A stretch of 64,000 nt of DNA from Pezicula radicicola (lineage: Eukaryota; Ascomycota; Leotiomycetes; Helotiales; Dermateaceae): assembly GCA_003008705.1 (NCBI GenBank), contig PDUO01000006.1:1497295-1561294 (forward strand). The letters run 5' to 3'. A model generated the notes under the pieces. That model had not been told where the DNA came from. It ran no database searches and was given only the letters and a program-made list of their open reading frames with translations. Positions 1-10,265 of this stretch are shown here, one piece after another. Within the stretch, counting starts at the first letter, position 1. Every line of letters begins with the position of its first letter. The position numbers were made by a program, and so were the translations under genes.

Positions 1-3000
1 GTTCGTCTACTAGGTGCATAAGGTAACAAGCGAGCTTTCATCCAAACATGACTTCACTATATTTCTAGCTATTATTGCCTATACAACTTGCTTGACTAGA
101 ATCATAGAATAAATTCTTTTGTCTAACCTCTTAAATGTATATGCTGTAATAGAGTAAATCATGTCTTGGGATAGACGAAAACCTTCGGTAGTAGGAAGTC
201 TAATGTGATTCAGTCCCTGACGATGTAGACGAGTTTCGGGACTTCAAAAAGACAAAAAGTACGGGAACTCCGTTCAGGATTGAAAATGATGCTCTAATTC
301 TAGCATTATGACTGGAGATTCTTAGAATTACTTGGTAGTCGTAGAAGCCTCAGGAGTTGTATAGTCTCTGATCGCTTAGGCGATGGCTTAGTGACGCCAA
401 TTCCTCACTTGAAGATCGTGTTTCGAATAAATGTAACCTGACGTGATTATCACAATGGATTGCTTTTAGTAATCAAGAAAGTACTGCTAGGACATGTCAT
501 CCAGCATCTCAAGGCTTCCGTTGTCTACGAAGGTACACATACGCATAAGGATAGAATATCAGCTTCGTGAAAATTTATGCTCTGCCTCCTTAGCCGCCAG
601 AACCAGATTACATCTCCAGTACTTAGTAGAAAATATTCTCTAGCAAATCAAGATGAAAGGTCCAAAACAGAGGACGTGGCTAGTTCAAGTGAGTGTTAGT
701 AAGCGGTACGTGGCAAAGGAAACAACCATTAAGCTTGAAATTTCAAAACCACTAACACCTCCCAACCCCTTGTCTCACGATCAATTAGCTCTATTTTGCT
801 ACATAGCTCGTATTGAATTCCTGAGCCGCCAGAGCCCTTATTTTCCTTCAGCAGCCGATATTTCTAATTGTTGCTGATAGATAAGTCTAGCTGGCTCTTA
901 TGAGAGCCACACTTATCTTGCCTATTGAACGTCCTATCTCTTGATTCAACTCCATTATCGAATTGTCGTTATGGAGAAAGACTTGAAGAAATCGCTTTCT
1001 CCGTCAAGATGACCGTCTCAAACAGGAACCGTGGTAGAAAGCCTTTTATGCCGGAAAGATGCCTCGAGAATTCTGTTCATATCCCTAGAACTGACTTTAT
1101 ACAGACAGGTTACGAAGTCTATTCTGAATAGAAGCACTTTGAAAGCGTTGTGTGAACAATACGCCAGTGCTTGTACCCTAGTAAGTTGGCATATAGTCGC
1201 TCATGTTGTACTCTAAACAAGTTGTGTGGATAACTGTAATATAGCCGTGTGCTAACCCATGTGGCAATAGTTTATCGACTTGTCAAACTTGATTGAAGAA
1301 CAAACATTGCATCACGACAAGCCCAGATGGAAGAAATTCGTGCAGGCAGAAGCAACGAAAGGGTGCTCTCGATCCCCTAGGATTTACAGATATCAGACTC
1401 AACAAGCTTAACACCAATATCCGTCACTCTATATCCGTCTGTAGCCGGCTTCTTTCTGAGGCAGTTTGGAATAGTGGTGAGGATATGAGACCATTTCGAT
1501 AGAGGAAGTCGACCATGTAGTCTCAGCCGTGGGACTTTTGCTGTTTTGTTTCTGTTCGTCAACGACATACTATAAAGGGCTCAGTTACGCACGATCAATA
1601 CACTGACATCGCAATATAGTCCATGATTCACCACTCCTTATACAAATAGCAATGAGTCTCAAAAGATCAACTATCTTCCAATTCCGACGAGGGATCTTTG
1701 GGTCAACGATAAAGCCATCCTCACCGAACTGCCCATCCGATTTTAAAGCATACAAAGCGAATGAAGAGGAGTTCGCTCGTTGGGAAGATGCTAAAAAACA
1801 AAACCTAAGGCGTTTATCTATTCGGGTTGAATTGGTTGTGCCGCACTTATGGACGATACATACAACGAAATCGGCCTTTAACGCTACCCGAGCAACCAAC
1901 AGTATCACATCGAAATCGATGTTGGGCAAACGATTATATTGTAAGCCAATTCTTTGTTCTAAGACATAGTCAAAGCTCCCAATACATATATTGTTTTTCT
2001 ATGTACTAACTTGGTACTGTGCCCGGAGTTGATGTCTAAAAGGGGTAGTATGCGAACACGGTTGTCTGCCCAGAGGTCGCTCCGGAAGCTAACAACCTCG
2101 AAGATCACCATGTTTATCCTTTCGGACAATAAACTAAATCTATACTACAACTACAGCCTGTCGTTGGATAAGCCGTGGATTCAACACCTACCAACCCGAA
2201 ACGAACTCAGCCTGTTGCAAGAGATACCCTTGACCGGTCGCAATGAGATTGTTGCGAGCATTCGCATGTTTTTACAAGACAATTCACAATAGCATAGCGA
2301 CTAGTAGATGCTACACACAAACGTTCATCGGATCTCGCAAGTCGCAATTTTGGACGGGAGAATGGCTTGAAAGTCGGACTCGGTCGGTCTTGGGTCTTCT
2401 AGAACCCTCGTACAACTACAGAACGACGCTAATGGTAGACAGCAAACTGTGTGCCATATTCGGCATGACCGTTAAGGTCAAAGCGACTGATGCAAGGTGC
2501 AACAGGCTTTGTTCTGATCTTTGTATTTCAAAGCAACATTCTCGAACGTTTGTCGGAAAACTGGAGCTGAGTTGAGCTGAAAGCAGTACAGTACTGCCAA
2601 TTCAAGTCTGAATTTAAGCCAAGATACACATCTATTCATCGCTCCAGTTCTGTCAACTTGCTATTTGTTCCTGTATTATACCGCGTTCTGGCTTGGTCTG
2701 GCTCCAGTACTTGCGGGATCACACGTTGTCGGACTTATCTGAGTCAATTCGTGTATTGTATTCTTTTGATTGCCATTCCTACCGCAGTTTGACAGATCTG
2801 TCAGTCAACATTGCAGATGGCATATACAACATGTGCATAACATCTCTTCAGCCTGCGGTACGAAGGATCTTCTCCCCTCCTTATACTTCAAGGTCAAAAC
2901 TGTTAATAGTTTCAATTCCGTCTGAAACATTGGGCCATCGCGGATCATGTCTTTTTGGTGAAGTGCTGGTTGTGCAACTCGCTCCCCGGTTAACTACTCT

Positions 3001-3942
3001 GTTACAGATCTACTGACGTCAAGCCTTATCTTGATCCATGAATATTGGCAATTTGGGCAGGGATTTAACACTCTGCTCGTCTATAATCGCTTAACACGTC
3101 TTGGAGGCAAATAGAGGAAGTTGATTGGCTAGAACTGCTCTGTTCGATCGATACCTTATTGTACGTCCCTATGGCCCAAGGGTTAGCCAATATTCATGGG
3201 CCAGGATAGCATTTGGGCTTTATAAGCCAGTGTGCAGAATGTATGGACAGACTTTTGCTACAGGCCGTCTTAGTAATCGGGAATACTTGGCCGGCGTTCC
3301 GCCATGGAAAGATATGAAACGCTGGGGACTCCGAGTGGTACCCTAACGAGCTCGGGACTTTGCACACAAGACTCGGGGGATCGTCGAAAGAGGAAAAGCT
3401 TGGCGTCGGTACGACATAGCTTTATCCCGTTTACTCTTACAGAGCAAACAAGGTTTATCTTGCACTTCGCGTTTTTTTCGAAGGTTTTGAAAACTCCGGA
3501 TTGCCAAGCCAAGAAATTCCTGTACAGTTGCAGCTGCTTTCTCTGACCAAATTCACACACTCCGCCTTTCCTTCCAATCACAAATAACTAAACTTTTTTG
3601 CTTGAACGATAGGTGATCTTACCTAGTGGGGATGTGCTCTCTAGTGACCAGTTTGGTCATGCATTCGTACGTCAAGCTTAATTTACAAACTCTCGGTAAC
3701 GACATGTTCGATCCTTTGATATCTGGAATTACTAACCTCTTTCAATGTGTACTGGGCTAGCAACGAACTAGCAGTATAAGATTATAAGCACTCCCCAAAG
3801 GGTGTTTAATTATTTCTTCTCACTCTACAATCTTTACGTCTGTCTAATGCCTACCACAAGATATTCACCTTCGCGTGGCTGTTCGCCTAGACTCGAGTCT
3901 GCTTTTTGGACAAGGACCTTTTCGAATTTTGAAAACGCAAAC
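1..3942. other. no supported gene; left-edge spacer
   Basis: Only short open frames occur here, at about 650-880, 1580-1970 (both strands), 2010-2580, 2690-3020 and 3125-3580. They overlap one another on opposite strands. None carries a motif, a signal peptide or plausible splice signals joining it to a neighbour. I see no RNA gene or clear transposon structure. It is best treated as intergenic DNA. Confidence 0.5.
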
Positions 3943-4849
3943 ATGGAGCAAAGCAATGACTTCTCCTCTGAAGTTTGGAATGAGTACGTTTGAATTCTCC
4001 TTTGCTCGACTCGAACTATAATACTAAAGAATCTACAGTCAACAACCTCTCCAAAACTATCAAAGCATCCCGGTGTCTCCACAAACCTGGGACTTGTATA
4101 GTCTAAACTCATTGGACTTGTCATATCAACGCTTCTATGAACAACCTGTCTCAATCAACCAGCCCATCCATCCTCCCAGGGCAAAGTCTTATCCAGACAC
4201 GTCTTCGTGTTACACCGACCAGTTCAACACTGCGCCACTCTATGATGCTCAAGCTGAGGATTACAACTTCCCTATAGCAACAAACTTCAATATTCCTTTT
4301 CAACTTCAAGTCGAACCACTCACGATTGTTCCCCCTGTGTACTCGGAGTTTCCAACCAGCCCTACATCTTCCCAACACTCCAACTCTTCTACTGCAAGTA
4401 GTCCAATAACGCCAGGCGATCAGTTTCCAATTAGCCCTACTTCGTCACTACACTCGAACTCTTCTACCGAAGGCAGTCCAGTAACGCCAAGCAATCAGTT
4501 TCCAACCAGCCCTACTTCTTCACAAGACTCAAACTCTTCTACTGCTAGCAGCCCAACAACACCAAATAATCCGTCTCGACCACGTGATTCTTCCTCAGCA
4601 TCACGCTTCCCTAGTCGCCAGCGGCATAAATGCGCTCATTCATCCGGCTGCACACGAACCTTTGCCAGGACAAGTGATCGAGACCGTCATTGGCAGTCTG
4701 TACACTCGGGTATTAGGTACCGTTGTTTTGTAATAGGTTGCACTGATAATCGGAAGAGAGGCTATTGCCGACTTGAGAAGCTGAAAGGGCACTTGAGGAA
4801 GAGGCACGGCCTTGTACTGGGTCCTGGAGGAGTTTTGTGTCATGAGTAG
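3943..4849 (+). CDS. C2H2 zinc-finger protein with three 25-residue Ser/Pro/Thr repeats
   Basis: Two exons, 3943-3983 and 4039-4849, encode 283 residues. The 55-bp intron starts GTACGT, ends CTACAG and contains a TACTAAAG branch-like site. The N-terminal half is low-complexity and rich in Gln, Pro and Ser. Residues 118-192 are three tandem 25-residue units beginning FPTSP/FPISP, each exactly 75 bp. The C-terminus has two zinc-finger units, C212-x5-C218-x12-H231-x4-H236 and C243-x4-C248-x16-H265-x4-H270. The spacing is slightly irregular but fits nucleic-acid-binding C2H2 fingers. An in-frame ATG at 3847 would add 32 residues; I prefer 3943, which is closer to the conserved part, but cannot decide. 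A role as a transcription factor is inferred from the fingers and the Ser/Pro-rich region. It lies 15 kb from the NRPS cluster and I see nothing tying it to that cluster. Confidence 0.72.
4349..4573 (+). repeat. three tandem 75-bp coding repeats
   Basis: The units are 4349-4423, 4424-4498 and 4499-4573 inside the zinc-finger gene. Each encodes a 25-residue Ser/Thr/Pro segment with the core SPTSS..SNSST..SP.TP. Spacing is exactly 75 bp with no frame disturbance, which points to tandem duplication. Confidence 0.85.
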
Positions 4850-5395
4850 TGGGATTGTGCGGAAGAAGTTTCAATTCAATGTACATAGGATGCACGTGTA
4901 ATAAAATTGTCCAGCACAGCCTTAAATTATCTCAGTCAAGCTTCCGGTGTTGCCTAAATAGATCAATGTAAACTGAGTCATTATTACCACCAAGTAAAAT
5001 CTGTTTATAAATTTGTAGCCAAGAACATGTGTACGTCACTCTTGCTATACACAACCTTTCTTTTCCGAAAGAAGAATATTCACACCAGTTTTTTACCGAA
5101 AACATCCGCCGTCATCCTTCGAGGGAGCAGCAGATAAGCGAGGCGAGCAAGTTCAGGGATGTGCAAAATAGGGAATTTTCAATCAATCAACGAATGTACT
5201 TTCAGTAGTTATCTGATTTCGTTTGGTTTCTTACCGGCGCTCCTTGCATTGATACACGGCTATCCTCCATCCGTTGAACAACTAAGTAGAAATTAATTCA
5301 GAAAATATATCTTTCTTTCCAAACCGCGGTAGATAGAGATTTCACTTTAAATTTCCATGGAGTCCATCATATCGACTCTTTATATATTGAGTACC
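4850..5395. other. spacer, nothing recognised
   Basis: No open frame of note. This is the 3' flank of the zinc-finger gene, running up to the first recognisable P450 relic sequence. Confidence 0.5.
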
Positions 5396-6720
5396 CTAGC
5401 CTTGCATTTGTCCTATCAAAATGGCTATTTTGGCCTTTCCGCAAAATTCCCGAGTCGATACCGTGGATGTTGAGGAAGGCACCTTGGCACCTCACCCTAT
5501 CACTAGATAGATTCTTTTCCATAGACAGATAAAAATATCATGAATTTCCCATCTTATCGAGCAACAATGGATAGGACCTCGAAAGGAAGTTTTTGCGAAA
5601 ATTCGAGGGTGTCTGCGATGACTCTTGGGCGATTTACAGACTGTGACAGATGGCTATAACATCCATCGTAAGATGATTTAAATCTATTTATTGATTGTAT
5701 TTCTTAATATGTTATACAAACTGACACTTGAGATTCATAGTTTTGCAAGAAAGGCCATTAATTCGTTCTACTAGAACTCAACTTTCAAGAACAGATCATT
5801 CTACCTCAAGAGCATTTAACTCGGCTGGTGAAACAACCAAAATACGTACTTTCGCACGACGATGTTCAAAACGAGATGTTTGGTGTCAAATACCTGTTGC
5901 CAGCCTTTCAACCTCATTACGATTATATAATATTGGATGTACTTCGTCACGATCTCAGACTTAATCTTGAAAAGACACAAGACGCCTTGATATCTGAGAT
6001 TCAAACGACCATCGATGCTGCATTTGGAACTGAAGAATCGTGAAAAGAAATTAATCTCTTCGAAACCTTTTACCAGGTTATTTTCAAATCTGCCAACAGT
6101 GTTCTTATTAGATATACTGTCTCGGGATGAAGCATATCTTCATGCGGAGGCAACTTTTGTCAACTTAGTGGTTAGTAGCAGCGTTGCGGTGGGTTAATTG
6201 ATCCCACCATTTCTAAGACGTTTCACTGGATACCTCATCAACATCGTTCTTTATATATACAAGAAAAGGTGTTTGAAGTACCTGCTTCCTCTGACAAAAG
6301 AACGAATGTACAAAATGCACGAGAAAAGTCTGGATCTTTCATTCGACTATGAGCCACTAAATGACTTAATTCTCTGGATCATCAAGATAGTAGTCACAAA
6401 GACTATAAACCTAACGCCAGAGCTTGTCGCCGAACACGCACTCATTCTTGTAAGTTTCTCCTCGCTTGCAGTATAAGGGGCAGAAAGGTTCTCTAACTAT
6501 TATACAGACGAGTGCAACCTACCATACATCAGTCATCACCTCGACAAACTCCTTTGTTGAGCTCCTGAGCTGAGATACCAATCTCGGCTATTACCAAGAG
6601 CTAGGTACGGGCAGAGGCACAAAGGACCTTCAAGTCCGACGAAGACTGGACTCGATTTTCATCACTAGCAAAACTTCCCTGAACTCCCAAACGTCCACAA
6701 TTCCAATATATGTGTCTTTG
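5396..6720 (+). pseudogene. cytochrome P450 relic, truncated and frame-broken
   Basis: Fragments of a fungal P450 follow in the right order but in different frames. A proline-rich hinge-like stretch lies near 5418-5500 (WLFWPFRK..). The B-to-C helix region at about 5790-6043 contains DDVQNEMFGVKYLLP and the RHDL motif. A helix D-F region runs about 6044-6197 and a helix G-H region about 6198-6460, followed by helix I to K pieces near 6510-6690. In-frame stops interrupt it, for example the TGA at 6041-6043 and the TAA at 6195-6197, and there are several frameshifts. No ExxR or heme-cysteine motif is found, so the 3' half is missing. The RHDL region resembles the two complete P450s at 20994-22732 and 34318-35992, so it is probably a dead member of the same broad class. 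It is not expected to make a protein. Confidence 0.8.
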
Positions 6721-8537
6721 CCTGAAGCATGGAAGTTACTTCATACGGCATTTATTCCTGGTCTGAGTTTGTCATGCCCTATGGAACTTGCCACAGTGTG
6801 GGCCTCAATTAACAAATATTGCTCATTAGTTGAGGCCGTACACAGAATTTGTCTAGCAACACACTTCTACTAAGACTAGCGAAAATATAAGTCAAGAAGA
6901 TTCAGTCTATTTTTAAACTGATTTTAGTGACCTGTCTTTATGTTGTTCGTTCTAGGATTTAGCTGTAGCTACACGCTAGCGTGTCAGACCAAGATGTTCT
7001 CATTTTTATGTATTAAAATCGATTGGTTTGTACGATTTTTACAGCTATGAAAAGGGAGGCAGGAGTTATGGTAGGTAGGCCTATAGGCTAGGCTCCCAGG
7101 CTCCTCGCGAGAAAGGGGAATTAAGCGACAGCGAGCTCCCGCCATTTATAAATAGATGACACAATTTTTTTTCTTAGGCACATTATTTGCATATAACCTA
7201 ACACCATTTCGAGCCATCGCCATTTCTCTGTAACGTTCCGAATTTTCAAACTCATAAAATCATCATATTATCTCATTATTGCGGTTGGGTCCTCGCGTTT
7301 GGCGACCCTCTGCTTCAGACAAGGCGCGTGCACAGGCCTAGTGCTGCTTTCCTAGAAAGGTCGCGCCCCTACCCTAAATTGCTCAACCATCTCTCCCTCT
7401 TCAATCTCTTCCCAACACTCCTGCTCGGTCGTTCCGAATCATCATGCGTGCAGGAACCCAGCCCGACTGCCCTTCCTCGTCACGCTATCACAACCAGCAC
7501 AGCCATACTCCTCCGCGATTGTGATACCAGAGGCTTTGCATTGGTATTACTTTCATGTGGTGCGACTTAGCCGATTGAAAAAATGCCCCACGGCAACGCA
7601 GCAGCCTTTCTATGACGCACCCTGCACCCTCTTTGTCGAGAGCTGTCATACGAACTTTCACGCATCTGCCGTGGCCTGCCTTCCTTCGAGGCGTTCATAC
7701 GGGTGTAGGGGAAACTAGGAGGTGCATGCTATGATATAAAATGGGGTGGGCATAATTCCAGGAATTGCAGATCACAACATGATTTGTCGAATGATGGTGA
7801 AGCTCATAGGTAAATAGAACGATAAATGAGCACATAAACCGAGGCGGAGAATGGCCCTATAGACTTCACTTCCGGCTTTGAAGACCTCAGCTTTCTTGCA
7901 AGTGTTGGTGGTAGGTTCTTTAATCCTCCTTTTATGAGGTAGTTAATGTCCGAATCGGTGAATATCCTTAAATTTAGTTAAGACTGTCGCTATGCCTCTG
8001 TCTAACGTTTAGGGCTAAACGCTTTACAACACTAAGATTGAGGTTATCAATTTTATACACACTTTATCGCATAACATCTTAAGACAATGCATTTGCGCTA
8101 TAAATGGCTGCCTCATGTTCCTCAAACCAATAAATACATAGTGATGTATTTGCGATGCGCGTAGCTGTTAAGTAATGAATACTAGGTATACAATTTTTGT
8201 TAGAGCCTCGCGCATAAAATGCAGGAAGGTGAGCTTTACAAACTATTTCGCCGACCCTTCAAACAAAAAATTATCTGTTAAGGTAGTTTCGACGGATATC
8301 TACCTCAACGTTGTACTATTGAATATCCATCTCATGTTTCTCATCTGATAATGCTACACGGAACTACACCTTATAAGACGCGCTTGCGCCTCATTCGGAT
8401 CTCCGAATGTAGTTCACAAATCCCTTCCCCTCGCACAATGCACTGCATTCATTTGAAAATTTAACTTATCTTAATTGTTCTTGAGGTACCCAGTTACCAG
8501 CAGTCTATTCACTACTGTACCTAAATCAACAATAATC
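6721..8537. other. spacer, nothing recognised
   Basis: Two overlapping short frames at 7328-7718 are proline- and leucine-rich without motifs and look like chance. I see no structural RNA or repeat that I can defend. Confidence 0.45.
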
Positions 8538-8745
8538 ATGTCTTCAAACATCTTCCAGCCTATGAAGGTGGGTAACTGCTAGTTACAGCACCACGTGGTA
8601 ATGACACCCTCATACGATTTCGATCAGGTGAAGACCATATACCGCTCCCCTTCGTCCCATAATACTACTCCCAACAAGCCTCAGTACCAGGCACGTTCCT
8701 AATCTCCGAAGCCACGTTCACCACACCCTCTAAGGCAAGAGCTTA
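8538..8745 (+). pseudogene. old yellow enzyme (NADH:flavin oxidoreductase) N-terminal relic
   Basis: From the ATG at 8538 the reading MSSNIFQPMKVGN followed by a stop and LQH matches the start of fungal FMN-dependent ene-reductases. After a frameshift, a segment reads through positions typical of the family: RFR at the end of the first beta strand, HIPLPFVP, a stop where a residue normally precedes YYSQ, then ASVPGTFLISEATF. Homology stops near 8745, so only about the first 70 of some 380 residues remain. Two in-frame stops (TAG near 8580, TAA near 8669) and at least one frameshift make it non-functional. The assignment rests on my recognition of the family consensus, not on an alignment. Confidence 0.7.
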
Positions 8746-8984
8746 AATCTTCTACCGTAAACATTATAGACTAGTGTTTCTTTAAGAAGCATAAAGCTAA
8801 AAACATAAGTTAAATCCAAAGCAGGTTAACATAGAAAATTAAGACATCAGAAACTCCCACTTCTATTGCAACTTGACTTAGCACTACCAAACTACCACCT
8901 CAAAATCAAATTTATAACCCCTAATATCCTCTGTTGTCTCACTCAGCCAAACATGGTGTCCCCTCCACCCCCAATATTTGACTT

Positions 8985-9281
8985 CTAATCACACGGATCG
9001 GTATCACAGCTGCTGCGAGGATCGTTGCATATCGGATCGCTAGGCTCGACACACTCGGTAAAGGGACTTCCACCACCGAAAGAGCCGTCGTAATAAAGGC
9101 AGACTTGGTCACCAGGACAGTCCTAAAGAAGAAGTCAGTTGCGTTGCGTAAATAATAGTATACTTCCGAAAAAAAGGAAAGTCAATAGCAAAAAGTAGTT
9201 CTTAGATATAATTTACATTACAAGTAGAACAGGCTACTGCCAGACCGGAGAAAACAAAACGACGATGGTATAGATCTTCAT
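8985..9281 (-). pseudogene. small cysteine-rich secreted protein, probable frameshift in signal peptide
   Basis: On the minus strand an ATG at 9281 opens a short exon (9281-9217). A GTAAAT...TTTAG intron (9216-9123) follows, then an exon (9122-8985) ending in TAG. The second exon encodes about 45 residues starting DCPGDQVC and ending DTDPCD. With the end of exon 1 there are eight cysteines in about 55 residues, and the N-terminus resembles a signal peptide ending in a GLAVA-like cleavage region. The ATG frame runs into a stop after 15 residues. The signal-peptide and mature frames differ by one base, and exon 1 is 65 nt, one short of the phase that exon 2 needs. Either the gene is dead or one base of the sequence is wrong. 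Small size, secretion signal and paired cysteines fit the effector-like class of fungal secreted proteins. No function can be assigned. Confidence 0.5.
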
Positions 9282-10265
9282 TCTGAGTTTGATAAATGTC
9301 GTGATTTGAGGGGTTGTTTTGATTTTGTTTTCAGGCTGGTTAATAAACGCTGTTCTAGGAACGGCTCTCTGTTATATAGTTGTTGAAGTCAAGCTACCCG
9401 ATATCTAATAAACAAGCTGACCACAATATCTGTTAGAATACCCGACATACCCGCACCGGAGAATACTTAAGCAGAGAAAATTACCAATAGTTCTCACTGA
9501 CCAATATAATCCCCTTACTATTTCGTCTCTTGGCATCCGCCATTCTCGTATTTACTCTTAAACCAAACCCCGGAGTTTGACAACCTGCATATGAGGATCC
9601 CTACACTATCTGGACGTCCCCAGATGCACAAAGATGAATAAGCTTTGAAATAAGGTTCCATCCGTCAGCCCCAAAGCTCGATTTTCCATGGTCTATCTCC
9701 TATGCAGTATTATCCACGGATAGAATTCAGGGGTAAGGCAATGTGATAAGATCACGAAGCAACTTTATTTCCCCACTTTGGCCTATAGTTCAGCCAGAGA
9801 AATTTCAACCCCGCCCACAATAGTAAATTTTAGAGATTAGTAAGGCGCTATATTGTCATAAATACGGTTATGAACAAGTTTCTAAAACATTGGCTCATGT
9901 AAAACCTGCCAGGAATAGCCTAATTGAGATTAACTCATGTTGTACAGGTCAGGGTCTCTGTGTTTTGATAGCCTATTCGGAGGTAATTTTCGTGGGGAAG
10001 AAGCTTATGGTTACATTCAACTAAATCATTTTCCTCCACCAGAGACCAAATCGTGAATTGTTCGATGCTGTAGACAGCTGACATTTGATGGAATACCTAA
10101 GGAATTTATGCCTAGGAGCACAATTAAGTCTTGCCGATCACAAGACTTGAAGCTCTCTCACAATGTACTTTGACCAGAGCAGAATTACAATATGGAACAG
10201 AAAGTGAAGAAGATATAATGTGCAGACTCTCAATCTTTAGGTGGACTGTACAAAGATTAATAAGA
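9282..10265. other. spacer, nothing recognised
   Basis: This lies between the minus-strand small secreted-protein gene and the 3' end of the minus-strand glucanase gene. Short frames at 10124-10453 are shadows of the glucanase terminal exon or chance. Confidence 0.5.

Noticed and set aside
1585..1969. Overlapping frames of 105-114 codons on both strands
   Set aside because: Opposite-strand overlap, no motif, no splice partner; probably chance.
5816..6476. P450 relic as a functional gene with introns
   Set aside because: Stops and frameshifts fall inside conserved blocks without splice signals, and the heme-binding half is absent.
7328..7718. Pro/Leu-rich small frames
   Set aside because: Two overlapping frames without conserved features in a region of relics.
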